The translations under genes and the position numbers were made by a program. From the NCBI GenBank assembly GCA_937906975.1, contig CALCUN010000018.1, positions 1-28,489 of the forward strand: 28,489 nt of DNA. The letters run 5' to 3'. The stretch comes from an uncultured Bacteroidales bacterium (GTDB lineage: Bacteria; Bacteroidota; Bacteroidia; Bacteroidales; P3). The first letter of the stretch is position 1. Each line of letters starts with the position of its first letter. Positions 22,411 to 28,489 of this stretch are shown piece after piece. Below the pieces are notes generated by a model. That model saw only the letters and a list, made by a program, of their open reading frames with translations, was not told the origin of the DNA and did not search any database.

Positions 22411-22505
22411 CTTTCTTTTTCTTAGAAAATTCTTTCTTAGCTTTAGAAAATTTTCTCTTAGCTTTAAAAAATTATTTCTTTAAAAAAATTTATTTTTTCT
22501 TAGGA
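22411..22505. repeat. Degenerate AT-rich tandem repeat between glyA and the SIMPL gene
   Basis: Units of about 21-23 bp built on TTCTTTCTTAGCTTTAGAAA recur three to four times with decay (CTTAGAAAA, CTTAGCTTTAGAAAA, CTTAGCTTTAAAAAA, CTTAGGAAT). The array sits between the divergent glyA and SIMPL promoters. Confidence 0.6.
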
Positions 22506-22512
22506 ATATTTG

Positions 22513-22520
22513 TACCTTTG
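22513..22520 (+). promoter_or_regulatory. -7 element of the SIMPL gene promoter
   Basis: TACCTTTG at 22513-22520 matches the consensus; the -33 region is a T run at 22492-22498. The leader to ATG 22548 is about 23 nt. Confidence 0.65.
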
Positions 22521-22547
22521 AAACGTTAATCAAAAAACAACTTAATT

Positions 22548-23255
22548 ATGGAAAAAGAAAACAAACAAAAAAGATGTTCAACTTGGGTTGTGTCTTTGTC
22601 AGTCATTGTTGCAGCCGCTTTAATCGGTTTATTTGTCTATCAAGGCTTGAAGGCAGTGTCTATGGGCCAAAGAGTAGTAACGGTAAAAGGTGCAGCAGAG
22701 CTTGAAGTCAAAGCAGACGTAGCTTCAATGTCTATTAGATTTGCTATTCTTCAAAATACGCTTCAAGATGCTTTGAAAGTGTCAAAGGAAAAAGAAAAGA
22801 TAGTAATTGATTTCTTGAAAGAAATTGGCTTTACCGATGAAGAAATTTTCGTAGGCAAAGTTAGTTATGATGAATATGAAAATAATAAAACAAAATACGT
22901 AAGAGGTAGTGTACGCCTTTTTGTAAAGAGTAAAGCAATTGAAAAAGTGCAAACTTTGGAAAAAAGAGTTACCGAGTTATATGAAAGAGGCGTTGTGATA
23001 GATCAAGACTATTGGGACGATGGAGCAAGTTATGAAATATCAGATGTTAATGTCTTTAAGCCAAAACTAATAACTGAAAGTCTGGCTAATGCGAAAAAAG
23101 CAGGAGAACAATTCGCAAAAGATGCCGAAAGCAAGTTGGGAAAAATGAAAACTGCTTGGCAAGGACAGATTTCAATAGAGGATTTAGACGAAACAACCCC
23201 ACATATTAAGAAATGCAGGGTTGTCAGTACAATAACTTATTATTTGGAAGATTAA
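22548..23255 (+). CDS. SIMPL (DUF541) domain protein, membrane-anchored
   Basis: The 235-residue protein has one N-terminal TM helix (about 13-32, VVSLSVIVAAALIGLFVYQG) after a charged cytosolic start, which should leave the rest in the periplasm. Residues of about 40-235 form a SIMPL/DUF541 domain, opening with VVTVKGAAELEVKADVASMS and containing KVQTLEKRVTELYERGVVID and the terminal RVVSTITYYLED. SIMPL proteins are periplasmic or outer-membrane beta-rich proteins without a settled function. The stop TAA abuts, with no gap, the stop of the convergent kinase gene. Confidence 0.88.
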   Translation: MEKENKQKRCSTWVVSLSVIVAAALIGLFVYQGLKAVSMGQRVVTVKGAAELEVKADVASMSIRFAILQNTLQDALKVSKEKEKIVIDFLKEIGFTDEEIFVGKVSYDEYENNKTKYVRGSVRLFVKSKAIEKVQTLEKRVTELYERGVVIDQDYWDDGASYEISDVNVFKPKLITESLANAKKAGEQFAKDAESKLGKMKTAWQGQISIEDLDETTPHIKKCRVVSTITYYLED

Positions 23256-24233
23256 TTAAGATTTTGCGATTTCTTCTTTAATCTTACTCCAACGTTCTGG
23301 GCACATTTTTGTGCCCATTATTTCTATTACGTTTCCAGCAAGCACACTTCCCATTTTTCCACATTGATTTAAAGGTAGGTCTTGGCATAAGCCTGCAAGG
23401 AATCCGCTTGCGTAAAGATCGCCAGCGCCTGTTGTGTCAATCTTTTCGCGTTTTACTTCTTGTATTGAGGTTATTTCACCGTTGTGTTTTATGATAGAGC
23501 CTTTCGCTCCAAGTTTTACAACTGCAATATTGGCGTATTGTGCAATTATATGTACGGCTTCTTCGGCTGAGGTTTTAGTAAATGCTTCTGCTTCTTGTTC
23601 GTTTGCAAATATTACTTCAACTCCTTTGCATACTTCTTGTAAAAATTCTAAGTTGTCTTCAACAACATTGTATGAAGCAAGGTCTATGCTGATTTTACAA
23701 CCAGATGCTTTTCCGCATTCTATGATTTTTTGGAATAAATCTCTGTTTGAAATCAAGTAACCTTCAATATGCAAATAGTCGTAGCCTTCAAAAAGTTCTT
23801 TTGTAATAAGAGAAGCGTTCAACTCTATGGCTGCTCCAAGGTGAGTGGCGAATGTTCTTTCTCCGTCTTTGGAAACAAGAGCTAAGGCTAAGCCTGTTTG
23901 AGTTGTTTCGCTTTTAAAGAAGTTTGTCTTTATGTTATTTTTTTGCATATCTTCAATATAGAAATCTCCAAATTGGTCTTTTCCAACCATTCCTATATAT
24001 GCAGTTTCTATATTAAGGTTTGCAAGTCCGTTTGCTGTGTTTGCAGCCGAGCCTCCTGTGGAAATCTCGCTTTTTAAGTTAGAAGTAGCATTTTGTAAAC
24101 GGATTGACTCGTCTTGACTTATGATTTGCATACTTCCTTTTGGTAAATTCTCTGTTGCAAGCATAGTATCGTTTTCAAGCAGACATATCTTATCAACAAG
24201 AGCGTTACCTATACATATTGTTTTCTTACTCAT
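23256..24233 (-). CDS. PfkB-family sugar or adenosine kinase
   Basis: PfkB (ribokinase)-fold kinases phosphorylate sugars or nucleosides with ATP. I chose ATG at 24233 (325 residues, MSKKTICIGNALVDKICLLE), which overlaps rsmD by 8 bp. The alternative ATG at 24260 adds nine polar residues and deepens the overlap. Visible signatures are STGGSAANTANGLANL (PfkB signature 1), GMVGKDQFGDFYIEDM, VKLGAKGSII and DTTGAGDLYASGFLAGL (signature 2, with the catalytic Asp in GAGD). LPKGSMQII near the start is typical of the Bacteroidota group often annotated as adenosine kinase, but the substrate is not settled by sequence. It is the last gene of the rsmD operon. Confidence 0.92.
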   Translation of the reverse strand: MSKKTICIGNALVDKICLLENDTMLATENLPKGSMQIISQDESIRLQNATSNLKSEISTGGSAANTANGLANLNIETAYIGMVGKDQFGDFYIEDMQKNNIKTNFFKSETTQTGLALALVSKDGERTFATHLGAAIELNASLITKELFEGYDYLHIEGYLISNRDLFQKIIECGKASGCKISIDLASYNVVEDNLEFLQEVCKGVEVIFANEQEAEAFTKTSAEEAVHIIAQYANIAVVKLGAKGSIIKHNGEITSIQEVKREKIDTTGAGDLYASGFLAGLCQDLPLNQCGKMGSVLAGNVIEIMGTKMCPERWSKIKEEIAKS

Positions 24234-24786
24234 CGTTTTCTGTTGTTTGGTTTTGTTCAAATGTAAAGAAGCTAAAATTCACCTTTCCGTAGTTTCTTTG
24301 TTCTGTAAAGTAAGGATTGTCAGAGAAATTATGCTCTTTTGAGTGTTCAAGAATGAATAATCCTCCTGGTTTTACGAAAGATTTTAACACAAGCGAAGGA
24401 ATAAGGTCAAATTGTTTCAAATCGTATGGTGGGTCTGCAAATACTAAATCGAAACTTTGCTGACTTCTTCCCAAGAAGTTGAAAACATCTGCCCTTAGTG
24501 CGAATAGATTTTCTATTTCAAGTGTTGTGCAAGTCTTTTTAATGAAATCAATACATTTTGGGCTTTCATCTACTGAGGTAACATGCTTTGCTCCGCGTGA
24601 AATAAACTCCACGCTCACTGTACCTGTACCTGCAAAAAGGTCCAACACTCTTGTTTCTTCAAAGTCTATTCTATTGTTAAGGATATTAAACAATCCTTCT
24701 CTTGCCATATCGGTTGTAGGTCGTACGGGCAAGTTTAATGGTGGATTTAGTCGTCTTCCTTTTAAGTATCCTGAAATTATTCTCAT
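24226..24786 (-). CDS. rsmD: 16S rRNA (guanine-966-N2)-methyltransferase
   Basis: RsmD methylates G966 in the 30S subunit using S-adenosylmethionine. The 186 residues match the family length and pattern: MRIISGYLKGRRLNPP, RPTTDMAREGLFNIL, motif I LDLFAGTGTVSVEFISRGA (48-66) and the catalytic DPPY at 118-121. The start follows the stop of the DUF3822 gene with no gap, and the kinase gene overlaps the end by 8 bp, so translation is coupled across the operon. Confidence 0.95.
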   Translation of the reverse strand: MRIISGYLKGRRLNPPLNLPVRPTTDMAREGLFNILNNRIDFEETRVLDLFAGTGTVSVEFISRGAKHVTSVDESPKCIDFIKKTCTTLEIENLFALRADVFNFLGRSQQSFDLVFADPPYDLKQFDLIPSLVLKSFVKPGGLFILEHSKEHNFSDNPYFTEQRNYGKVNFSFFTFEQNQTTENDE

Positions 24787-25623
24787 CTATGCAATGACTA
24801 AGAAGTAGTTTTGTAAGTTTATTGAATCAAATTCACAGCCTACTTTTATGTTTTCCATAGGATTGGAGAAAGAAACGTCTTTTATGTATTTGCGAAGAAG
24901 GGTTAATTCTTCTTTGTCGTAGTTTTCTCCTGTCAAAAGTGCTTTTACTTCCGCTGTATCTACAGAAAGTTGTTGCAATGTAAATAAAACAAAATAAATT
25001 AAGTCTGCTGCATTTTGATATTCAAAGCTATTGCTCAACACAAATGAGTTTCCTTTGAATAAAACTATATCACAACCTGTTTCTCTTTTGTTAAGAAGAA
25101 GTGTGTTTTGTGCAAAACGTGTGATGTCGTATGTATATTCTGCCATTATTTGGTGTTGGCAACAATATTCCGCACTTGGCATAAGTATTTTTATACCGCT
25201 GTAAGTGTGCATAGGGTATGCGAAATTTGAAACCGCATCTAATTTTTCAGATGTGTTAGAAATCACTGTTTCATTGCTTAAAAGATTTGAAACAGTCTTA
25301 ACATAATCTTTATTTTTTGATTGGTCGTAAAGTTTATATGGCACCCAAACATTTTTTGTGCTTTGACAAATGATGCGTGTCTTAGCGAATTTAAACATTT
25401 TTATGCCAATAGAAGAAAAACATTCACGTATTCTATTCATTACTTGCGGAATGCTTCCTGTCAAATCTACTTCAAATTCTCCAATGCACAATAATCTTAA
25501 ACTTTTATTGTCAATCAACGAAAAAGAAAATCCATTTGCTTTAAGGCAAATGGACAATCTTGTCTCGTTGGAAACAATATTTTCTTCAACCTTTGCAAGT
25601 TGTTTTACTTTATATGTCTCCAT
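24787..25623 (-). CDS. DUF3822 family protein
   Basis: I chose ATG at 25623 (278 residues, METYKVKQLAKVEENIVSNE). The longer frame from 25689 would overlap the preceding gene by about 50 bp with an unrelated arginine-rich start. The protein has the Bacteroidota DUF3822 look, with LSICLKANGFSFSLIDN near the start and CDIVLFKGNSFVLSNSFEYQ further on; from memory the family is thought to have an actin-like ATPase fold. The family commonly precedes rsmD in Bacteroidales, as here, but its function is unknown. Confidence 0.88.
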   Translation of the reverse strand: METYKVKQLAKVEENIVSNETRLSICLKANGFSFSLIDNKSLRLLCIGEFEVDLTGSIPQVMNRIRECFSSIGIKMFKFAKTRIICQSTKNVWVPYKLYDQSKNKDYVKTVSNLLSNETVISNTSEKLDAVSNFAYPMHTYSGIKILMPSAEYCCQHQIMAEYTYDITRFAQNTLLLNKRETGCDIVLFKGNSFVLSNSFEYQNAADLIYFVLFTLQQLSVDTAEVKALLTGENYDKEELTLLRKYIKDVSFSNPMENIKVGCEFDSINLQNYFLVIA

Positions 25624-25637
25624 TTCTATGTATTTCT

Positions 25638-26291
25638 TTATTCCCAGTTTCCGTCTGTGATAGGTTGTTCCAAATCTCCTACTTTCCAACCTGGATATTT
25701 GTTCTTGTCTTCTAATTCTGCCTTTCTGTTGATAACATCTTGTCTATCCATTCCGAATGTGTATGTTTCAATAGAAGCAGTTATTTGAAATACTGGAACT
25801 TCCAAACCTCCCTTGTTTACTTTCTTTGCACTCATTGCAAATACTTCTTTTCCATTATCTTTTGAATAAGGGATATATTTCAAATCGTTTACTTTTTCAA
25901 CTGAAGTTAAAAGTTTCTTTTCTTCAACAAGTTTCTTGATAGGTTCAACCCAAGTTGTATCTCTTTTTAACAAGCCTTTCTTTTGTGCTTCAAACTCTGT
26001 CATAGCGTCAGGGTCGTATCCTGGCAAGAAAGACTTTTGAACCATAGGCACTTTTCCTGTTTCCAAGAACAATAACAAAGAGTCAATATCATTACAAAAC
26101 TCTCCGTGAGCAGATTTGTAAAGCTCTTGAATCGCTCTTAAGTCTTTCATCTTTGTAATTACTTGTTCTGAACGTTTGTTGTACTCGTTTTCAAATTTCA
26201 CAGGGCGCATAATTGAGTTGTAAAGCACAACTATCAATACAACTGCCACTACTATGAGCACGGCTGAAATAATTGTATTTCTTTTTTTCAT
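25638..26291 (-). CDS. Hypothetical protein with a single N-terminal membrane anchor
   Basis: The 217-residue product begins with MKKRNTIISAVLIVVAVVLI, one TM helix or uncleaved signal, followed by a basic and helical stretch (YNKRSEQVITKMKDLRAIQE, then LYKSAHGEFCNDIDSLLLFL) and a mixed C-terminal part (YIPYSKDNGKEVFAMSAKKV). The region RAIQELYKSAHGEFCNDIDS is conserved in Bacteroidales proteins found upstream of DUF3822 and recalls pilin-like or DUF-type periplasmic proteins. No function is known. It opens the operon with DUF3822, rsmD and the kinase and has a clear promoter. Confidence 0.85.
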   Translation of the reverse strand: MKKRNTIISAVLIVVAVVLIVVLYNSIMRPVKFENEYNKRSEQVITKMKDLRAIQELYKSAHGEFCNDIDSLLLFLETGKVPMVQKSFLPGYDPDAMTEFEAQKKGLLKRDTTWVEPIKKLVEEKKLLTSVEKVNDLKYIPYSKDNGKEVFAMSAKKVNKGGLEVPVFQITASIETYTFGMDRQDVINRKAELEDKNKYPGWKVGDLEQPITDGNWE

Positions 26292-26342
26292 CGTTGTTTA
26301 TGTTTTTTTGTTATTTACTCTATTTTACTTTTATTTTAAGTT

Positions 26343-26373
26343 GCAAAGTTAGTGGATTTACTTGAAAAATCAA
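26343..26373 (-). promoter_or_regulatory. Promoter of the DUF3822-rsmD-kinase operon
   Basis: On the minus strand TTG (26373-26371), a 19-nt spacer and TAACTTTGC (26351-26343) fit the Bacteroidota consensus. The leader to the ATG at 26291 is about 47 nt. Confidence 0.7.
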
Positions 26374-26390
26374 TATTCTTTGCAATTTTT

Positions 26391-27794
26391 TTATAGATTT
26401 TGTTCAATATGTTGCACAATTACCTTGATATTTTCTTTGTTTTCCAAGTGATTTGCTAATTTTTGAGCTAAGAAAACACTTCTATGTTGTCCGCCTGTAC
26501 AGCCAAAATAAACCGAAAGATTAGAAAATCCTCTTTTTTGATATTCTCTGCAACTTTGTTCTATTAAAGAACATACATTTTCAAAGAAAAATTTCACTTC
26601 TTCTTTTGATTCTAAAAACTCTATCACCTCTTTATCCAATCCATTCAAAGCCTTATACTGCTCATATCGTCCCGGATTTGGCAAAGCTCTACAATCAAAA
26701 ATAAATCCTCCACCATTGCCCGATGTATCGTGTGGATAACCTTTCTTAAATGAAAAACTCTTGATATTAACATTAAGAATAGTTTTATTTTTGCTAATAG
26801 AAAGCAATTTTTCGTTAGTGATTATTTGTTGAAAGATATTGTGCAGAGCAGGCAACTCAATAGGAAGTTTTATATTTTCTTCCAAAAATCTTATATTCTC
26901 AATAGCAAAAGGAATGCTTTTCAAGAAATGCTCCTTTTTTTGAAAGTAACCTCTATATCCATACGAGCCCATTGCTTGCATAATACGAATATAAACGTAT
27001 GCGTAGTAGTGAGAAATAAAATCTTGTTGGTCTATGTCAATGTATTTCTTAACTTCTTCAACATAAATGTCCAATAATTTTTCTCTCATCTGAGGACTTA
27101 GATTTGCTTTCGCATCATAGAGAAGCGATGCTATGTCATATTGCAACGCACCTTTTCTTGCACCTTGAAAATCTATGAAAAAGATTTCAAAGTTATCTTT
27201 TAACATAATATTTCTTGACTGAAAATCTCTATAAAGCAAATAATCACAATTACAATCCAAAAGATAGGTTTGCAAAACCTTAAAATCATTTTCCAATTCC
27301 TGCTCATTGAAAGGAATCTCTGCAAGTTTCAGAAAATAATACTTAAAATAATTCAAATCCCATTGCAAAGACTGCAAATCAAAAGCCTTTCTTGGATAAG
27401 CATTTGTAAAGTCAAAATTTCTTCCTGCTTCAATTTGTATTTTAGGAAGCATTCTTACAATTTTGCTATATATATCCAACATATCATTTTCCGAAGCTGA
27501 AGAAATAAAGTCAAACAATGTAGTATTTCCCAAGTCTTCTAAAAGATATATATCATTCTGCTCATCTACCGCAATAATAGCCGGAACATTTATACCTTTA
27601 TGTTTTAACTGTCTTGCAAAATCCACAAAAGCAATATTCTCTTTTTTATCACTATTATAGGCAGCAAGCACCTTTACAACCTCAGTTTGACATCTAAAAT
27701 ATTTACGAGAAGAGCCATGAGCTGCAATCTCGCAAATGCTATTAGGCTCCACACCAAATGTTTTCTTAAATAAAAGTTTAATATTCTCCTTCAT
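26391..27794 (-). CDS. Fusion of an aminoglycoside-phosphotransferase-like kinase and a RapZ C-terminal domain
   Basis: The 467-residue protein has two parts. Residues 1 to about 330 have the APH fold: GSSRKYFRC (nucleotide-binding turn), LLEDLGNTTLFDF (hinge), LLYRDFQSRNIML with catalytic Asp190 and Asn195, and FFIDFQGARKG with the metal-binding Asp208. Residues of about 343-467 match the RapZ C-terminal domain: FDCRALPNPGRYEQY and YFGCTGGQHRSVFLAQKLA. In E. coli that domain senses glucosamine-6-phosphate and guides RNase E. APH-fold relatives such as AmgK phosphorylate amino sugars, so amino-sugar or cell-wall-recycling control is a reasonable inference. It overlaps ispD by 17 bp. Confidence 0.9.
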   Translation of the reverse strand: MKENIKLLFKKTFGVEPNSICEIAAHGSSRKYFRCQTEVVKVLAAYNSDKKENIAFVDFARQLKHKGINVPAIIAVDEQNDIYLLEDLGNTTLFDFISSASENDMLDIYSKIVRMLPKIQIEAGRNFDFTNAYPRKAFDLQSLQWDLNYFKYYFLKLAEIPFNEQELENDFKVLQTYLLDCNCDYLLYRDFQSRNIMLKDNFEIFFIDFQGARKGALQYDIASLLYDAKANLSPQMREKLLDIYVEEVKKYIDIDQQDFISHYYAYVYIRIMQAMGSYGYRGYFQKKEHFLKSIPFAIENIRFLEENIKLPIELPALHNIFQQIITNEKLLSISKNKTILNVNIKSFSFKKGYPHDTSGNGGGFIFDCRALPNPGRYEQYKALNGLDKEVIEFLESKEEVKFFFENVCSLIEQSCREYQKRGFSNLSVYFGCTGGQHRSVFLAQKLANHLENKENIKVIVQHIEQNL

Positions 27795-28458
27795 CTATAA
27801 AGCATTCTGCTATTTTAAAATCCAAGGGCGTAGTTATCTTAATATTTTTTCTACTTCCCTCAACTATATGCACTCTCTCCCCCATCGCCTCCACAACAGA
27901 AGCATCGTCAGTAAAGCAATCTTTATATTGAGTTTCGTATGCTTTTTTTATAATCTCGTATCTAAAACACTGAGGCGTTTGCACAAGATAAACCTCATTA
28001 CGATTCACAGCCACATCCCTATACCTAACAGACTCAATGCTTGGACAAGCACAAATTGCTGCACCAAACTCCTGAGCCTTCAAAAAACAATTCTCAAAAA
28101 TCTCTTTATTGACAAAACACCTCACTCCATCGTGAATAGCAACCAAAGAAACATTCTTGCCTTCTAAGGCTTTAAGTCCCGAATGCACCGAAAAAAATCT
28201 CTCCTTTCCAGCCTCAGCCAAAATATGCTCAACCTTGCAAGAATATTCCTTGCACATATTTTTCCAAAACTCAAACATCTCTTTGGCAATCACAAGGACT
28301 ATTGTCGCATTTGGCACAGCTTTGCTAACAGCTTCAAGCGTTCTTATAAGAATAGGCCTATCTTTTAAGAGAAGATATTGTTTTGGCAAATCTCCTCCAA
28401 GTCTTTTTCCAACACCTCCTGCAACAATAATTATTGCCTTAGATGATGAGCATTGCAT
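27778..28458 (-). CDS. ispD: 2-C-methyl-D-erythritol 4-phosphate cytidylyltransferase
   Basis: IspD makes CDP-methylerythritol in the MEP isoprenoid pathway. The 226-residue protein has the nucleotidyltransferase motif IIIVAGGVGKRLGGDLPKQY near the start, VAIHDGVRCFV in the middle, LVQTPQCFRYEII, TDDASVVEAMG and the C-terminal NIKITTPLDFKIAE. All are typical of IspD rather than of MurNAc- or GlcNAc-phosphate uridylyltransferases. It overlaps the end of queA by 20 bp and the APH-RapZ gene by 17 bp, so the three are translationally coupled. ATG at 28458 is the first in frame. Confidence 0.94.
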   Translation of the reverse strand: MQCSSSKAIIIVAGGVGKRLGGDLPKQYLLLKDRPILIRTLEAVSKAVPNATIVLVIAKEMFEFWKNMCKEYSCKVEHILAEAGKERFFSVHSGLKALEGKNVSLVAIHDGVRCFVNKEIFENCFLKAQEFGAAICACPSIESVRYRDVAVNRNEVYLVQTPQCFRYEIIKKAYETQYKDCFTDDASVVEAMGERVHIVEGSRKNIKITTPLDFKIAECFIDEGEY

Positions 28459-28489
28459 CTCCGTAAGTCAAGAATTTATATTCCTTTTC
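28439..28489 (-). CDS. queA: S-adenosylmethionine:tRNA ribosyltransferase-isomerase, C-terminal end only
   Basis: Reading the minus strand from the right edge gives 16 residues, EKEYKFLTYGDAMLII, and TAA at 28441-28439. This resembles the C-terminus of Bacteroidota QueA (FLSYGDSMLI-type tail), the enzyme that makes epoxyqueuosine in tRNA. The rest lies beyond the window, so the call depends on a short match. The ispD start lies 17 bp inside this frame. Confidence 0.7.
   Translation of the reverse strand, partial: EKEYKFLTYGDAMLII

Noticed and set aside
22411..22505. Possible CRISPR array
   Set aside because: Units are adjacent, degenerate, about 22 bp and lack unique spacers.
25624..25689. 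Longer start for the DUF3822 gene
   Set aside because: It would overlap the upstream gene by about 50 bp and encodes an arginine-rich stretch unlike the family; ATG at 25623 leaves a normal 14-bp gap.

Overview
The window looks like a chromosomal segment of an AT-rich member of the Bacteroidota, most likely order Bacteroidales. Three things support this. Many intergenic regions carry the Bacteroidota promoter -7 element (TAnnTTTG, often TACCTTTGC), and leaders rarely show a Shine-Dalgarno sequence. The gene content includes a fused KorA, a DUF3822-rsmD pair, an APH-RapZ fusion, a stand-alone LolE/FtsX-type permease and a DUF4369-like lipoprotein. One protein ends in a type IX secretion sorting domain. 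Most of the window is ordinary housekeeping sequence. No rRNA, tRNA, CRISPR array, phage gene or transposase was seen.

Layout: 1-4608 is a minus-strand block: aroC, a DUF4369-like lipoprotein and lpxH as a tight or overlapping operon, then gcvT with its own promoter and terminator, then a secreted endonuclease/exonuclease/phosphatase protein cut by the left edge. 4767-7633 is the divergent plus-strand korAB operon (2-oxoacid:ferredoxin oxidoreductase). 7634-10152 is the least housekeeping-like part: a perfect 19-bp inverted repeat, a small cysteine-rich protein, a possible decayed peptide gene, and an ATPase_2/DUF234-type gene flanked by direct repeats. 10153-12950 holds a permease divergent from manA and a gamma-carbonic anhydrase-like gene. 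13068-16534 holds an OmpA-family envelope protein and a leucine-rich T9SS cargo protein.

16535-17007 has no gene but is rich in structure. It contains a three-way-junction palindrome, a textbook promoter (TTTG-N19-TACCTTTGC), and about 150 nt that folds into a long rod with a central bubble, followed by CCCACG and six T. It could be a 6S-like RNA or a regulatory leader for the operon of three small membrane proteins plus an M16 protease (17008-21001). This is the most interesting element in the window.

21069-22349 is glyA (minus), followed by a divergent SIMPL-domain gene. The remaining minus-strand genes form two operons: a membrane-anchored hypothetical, DUF3822, rsmD and a PfkB-family kinase; and queA (only its last 16 codons visible), ispD and the APH-RapZ fusion, which overlap one another. 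glyA and gcvT both serve glycine/one-carbon metabolism; lpxH, the permease, OmpA and the LRR protein serve the envelope; korAB implies low-potential, ferredoxin-linked carbon metabolism.
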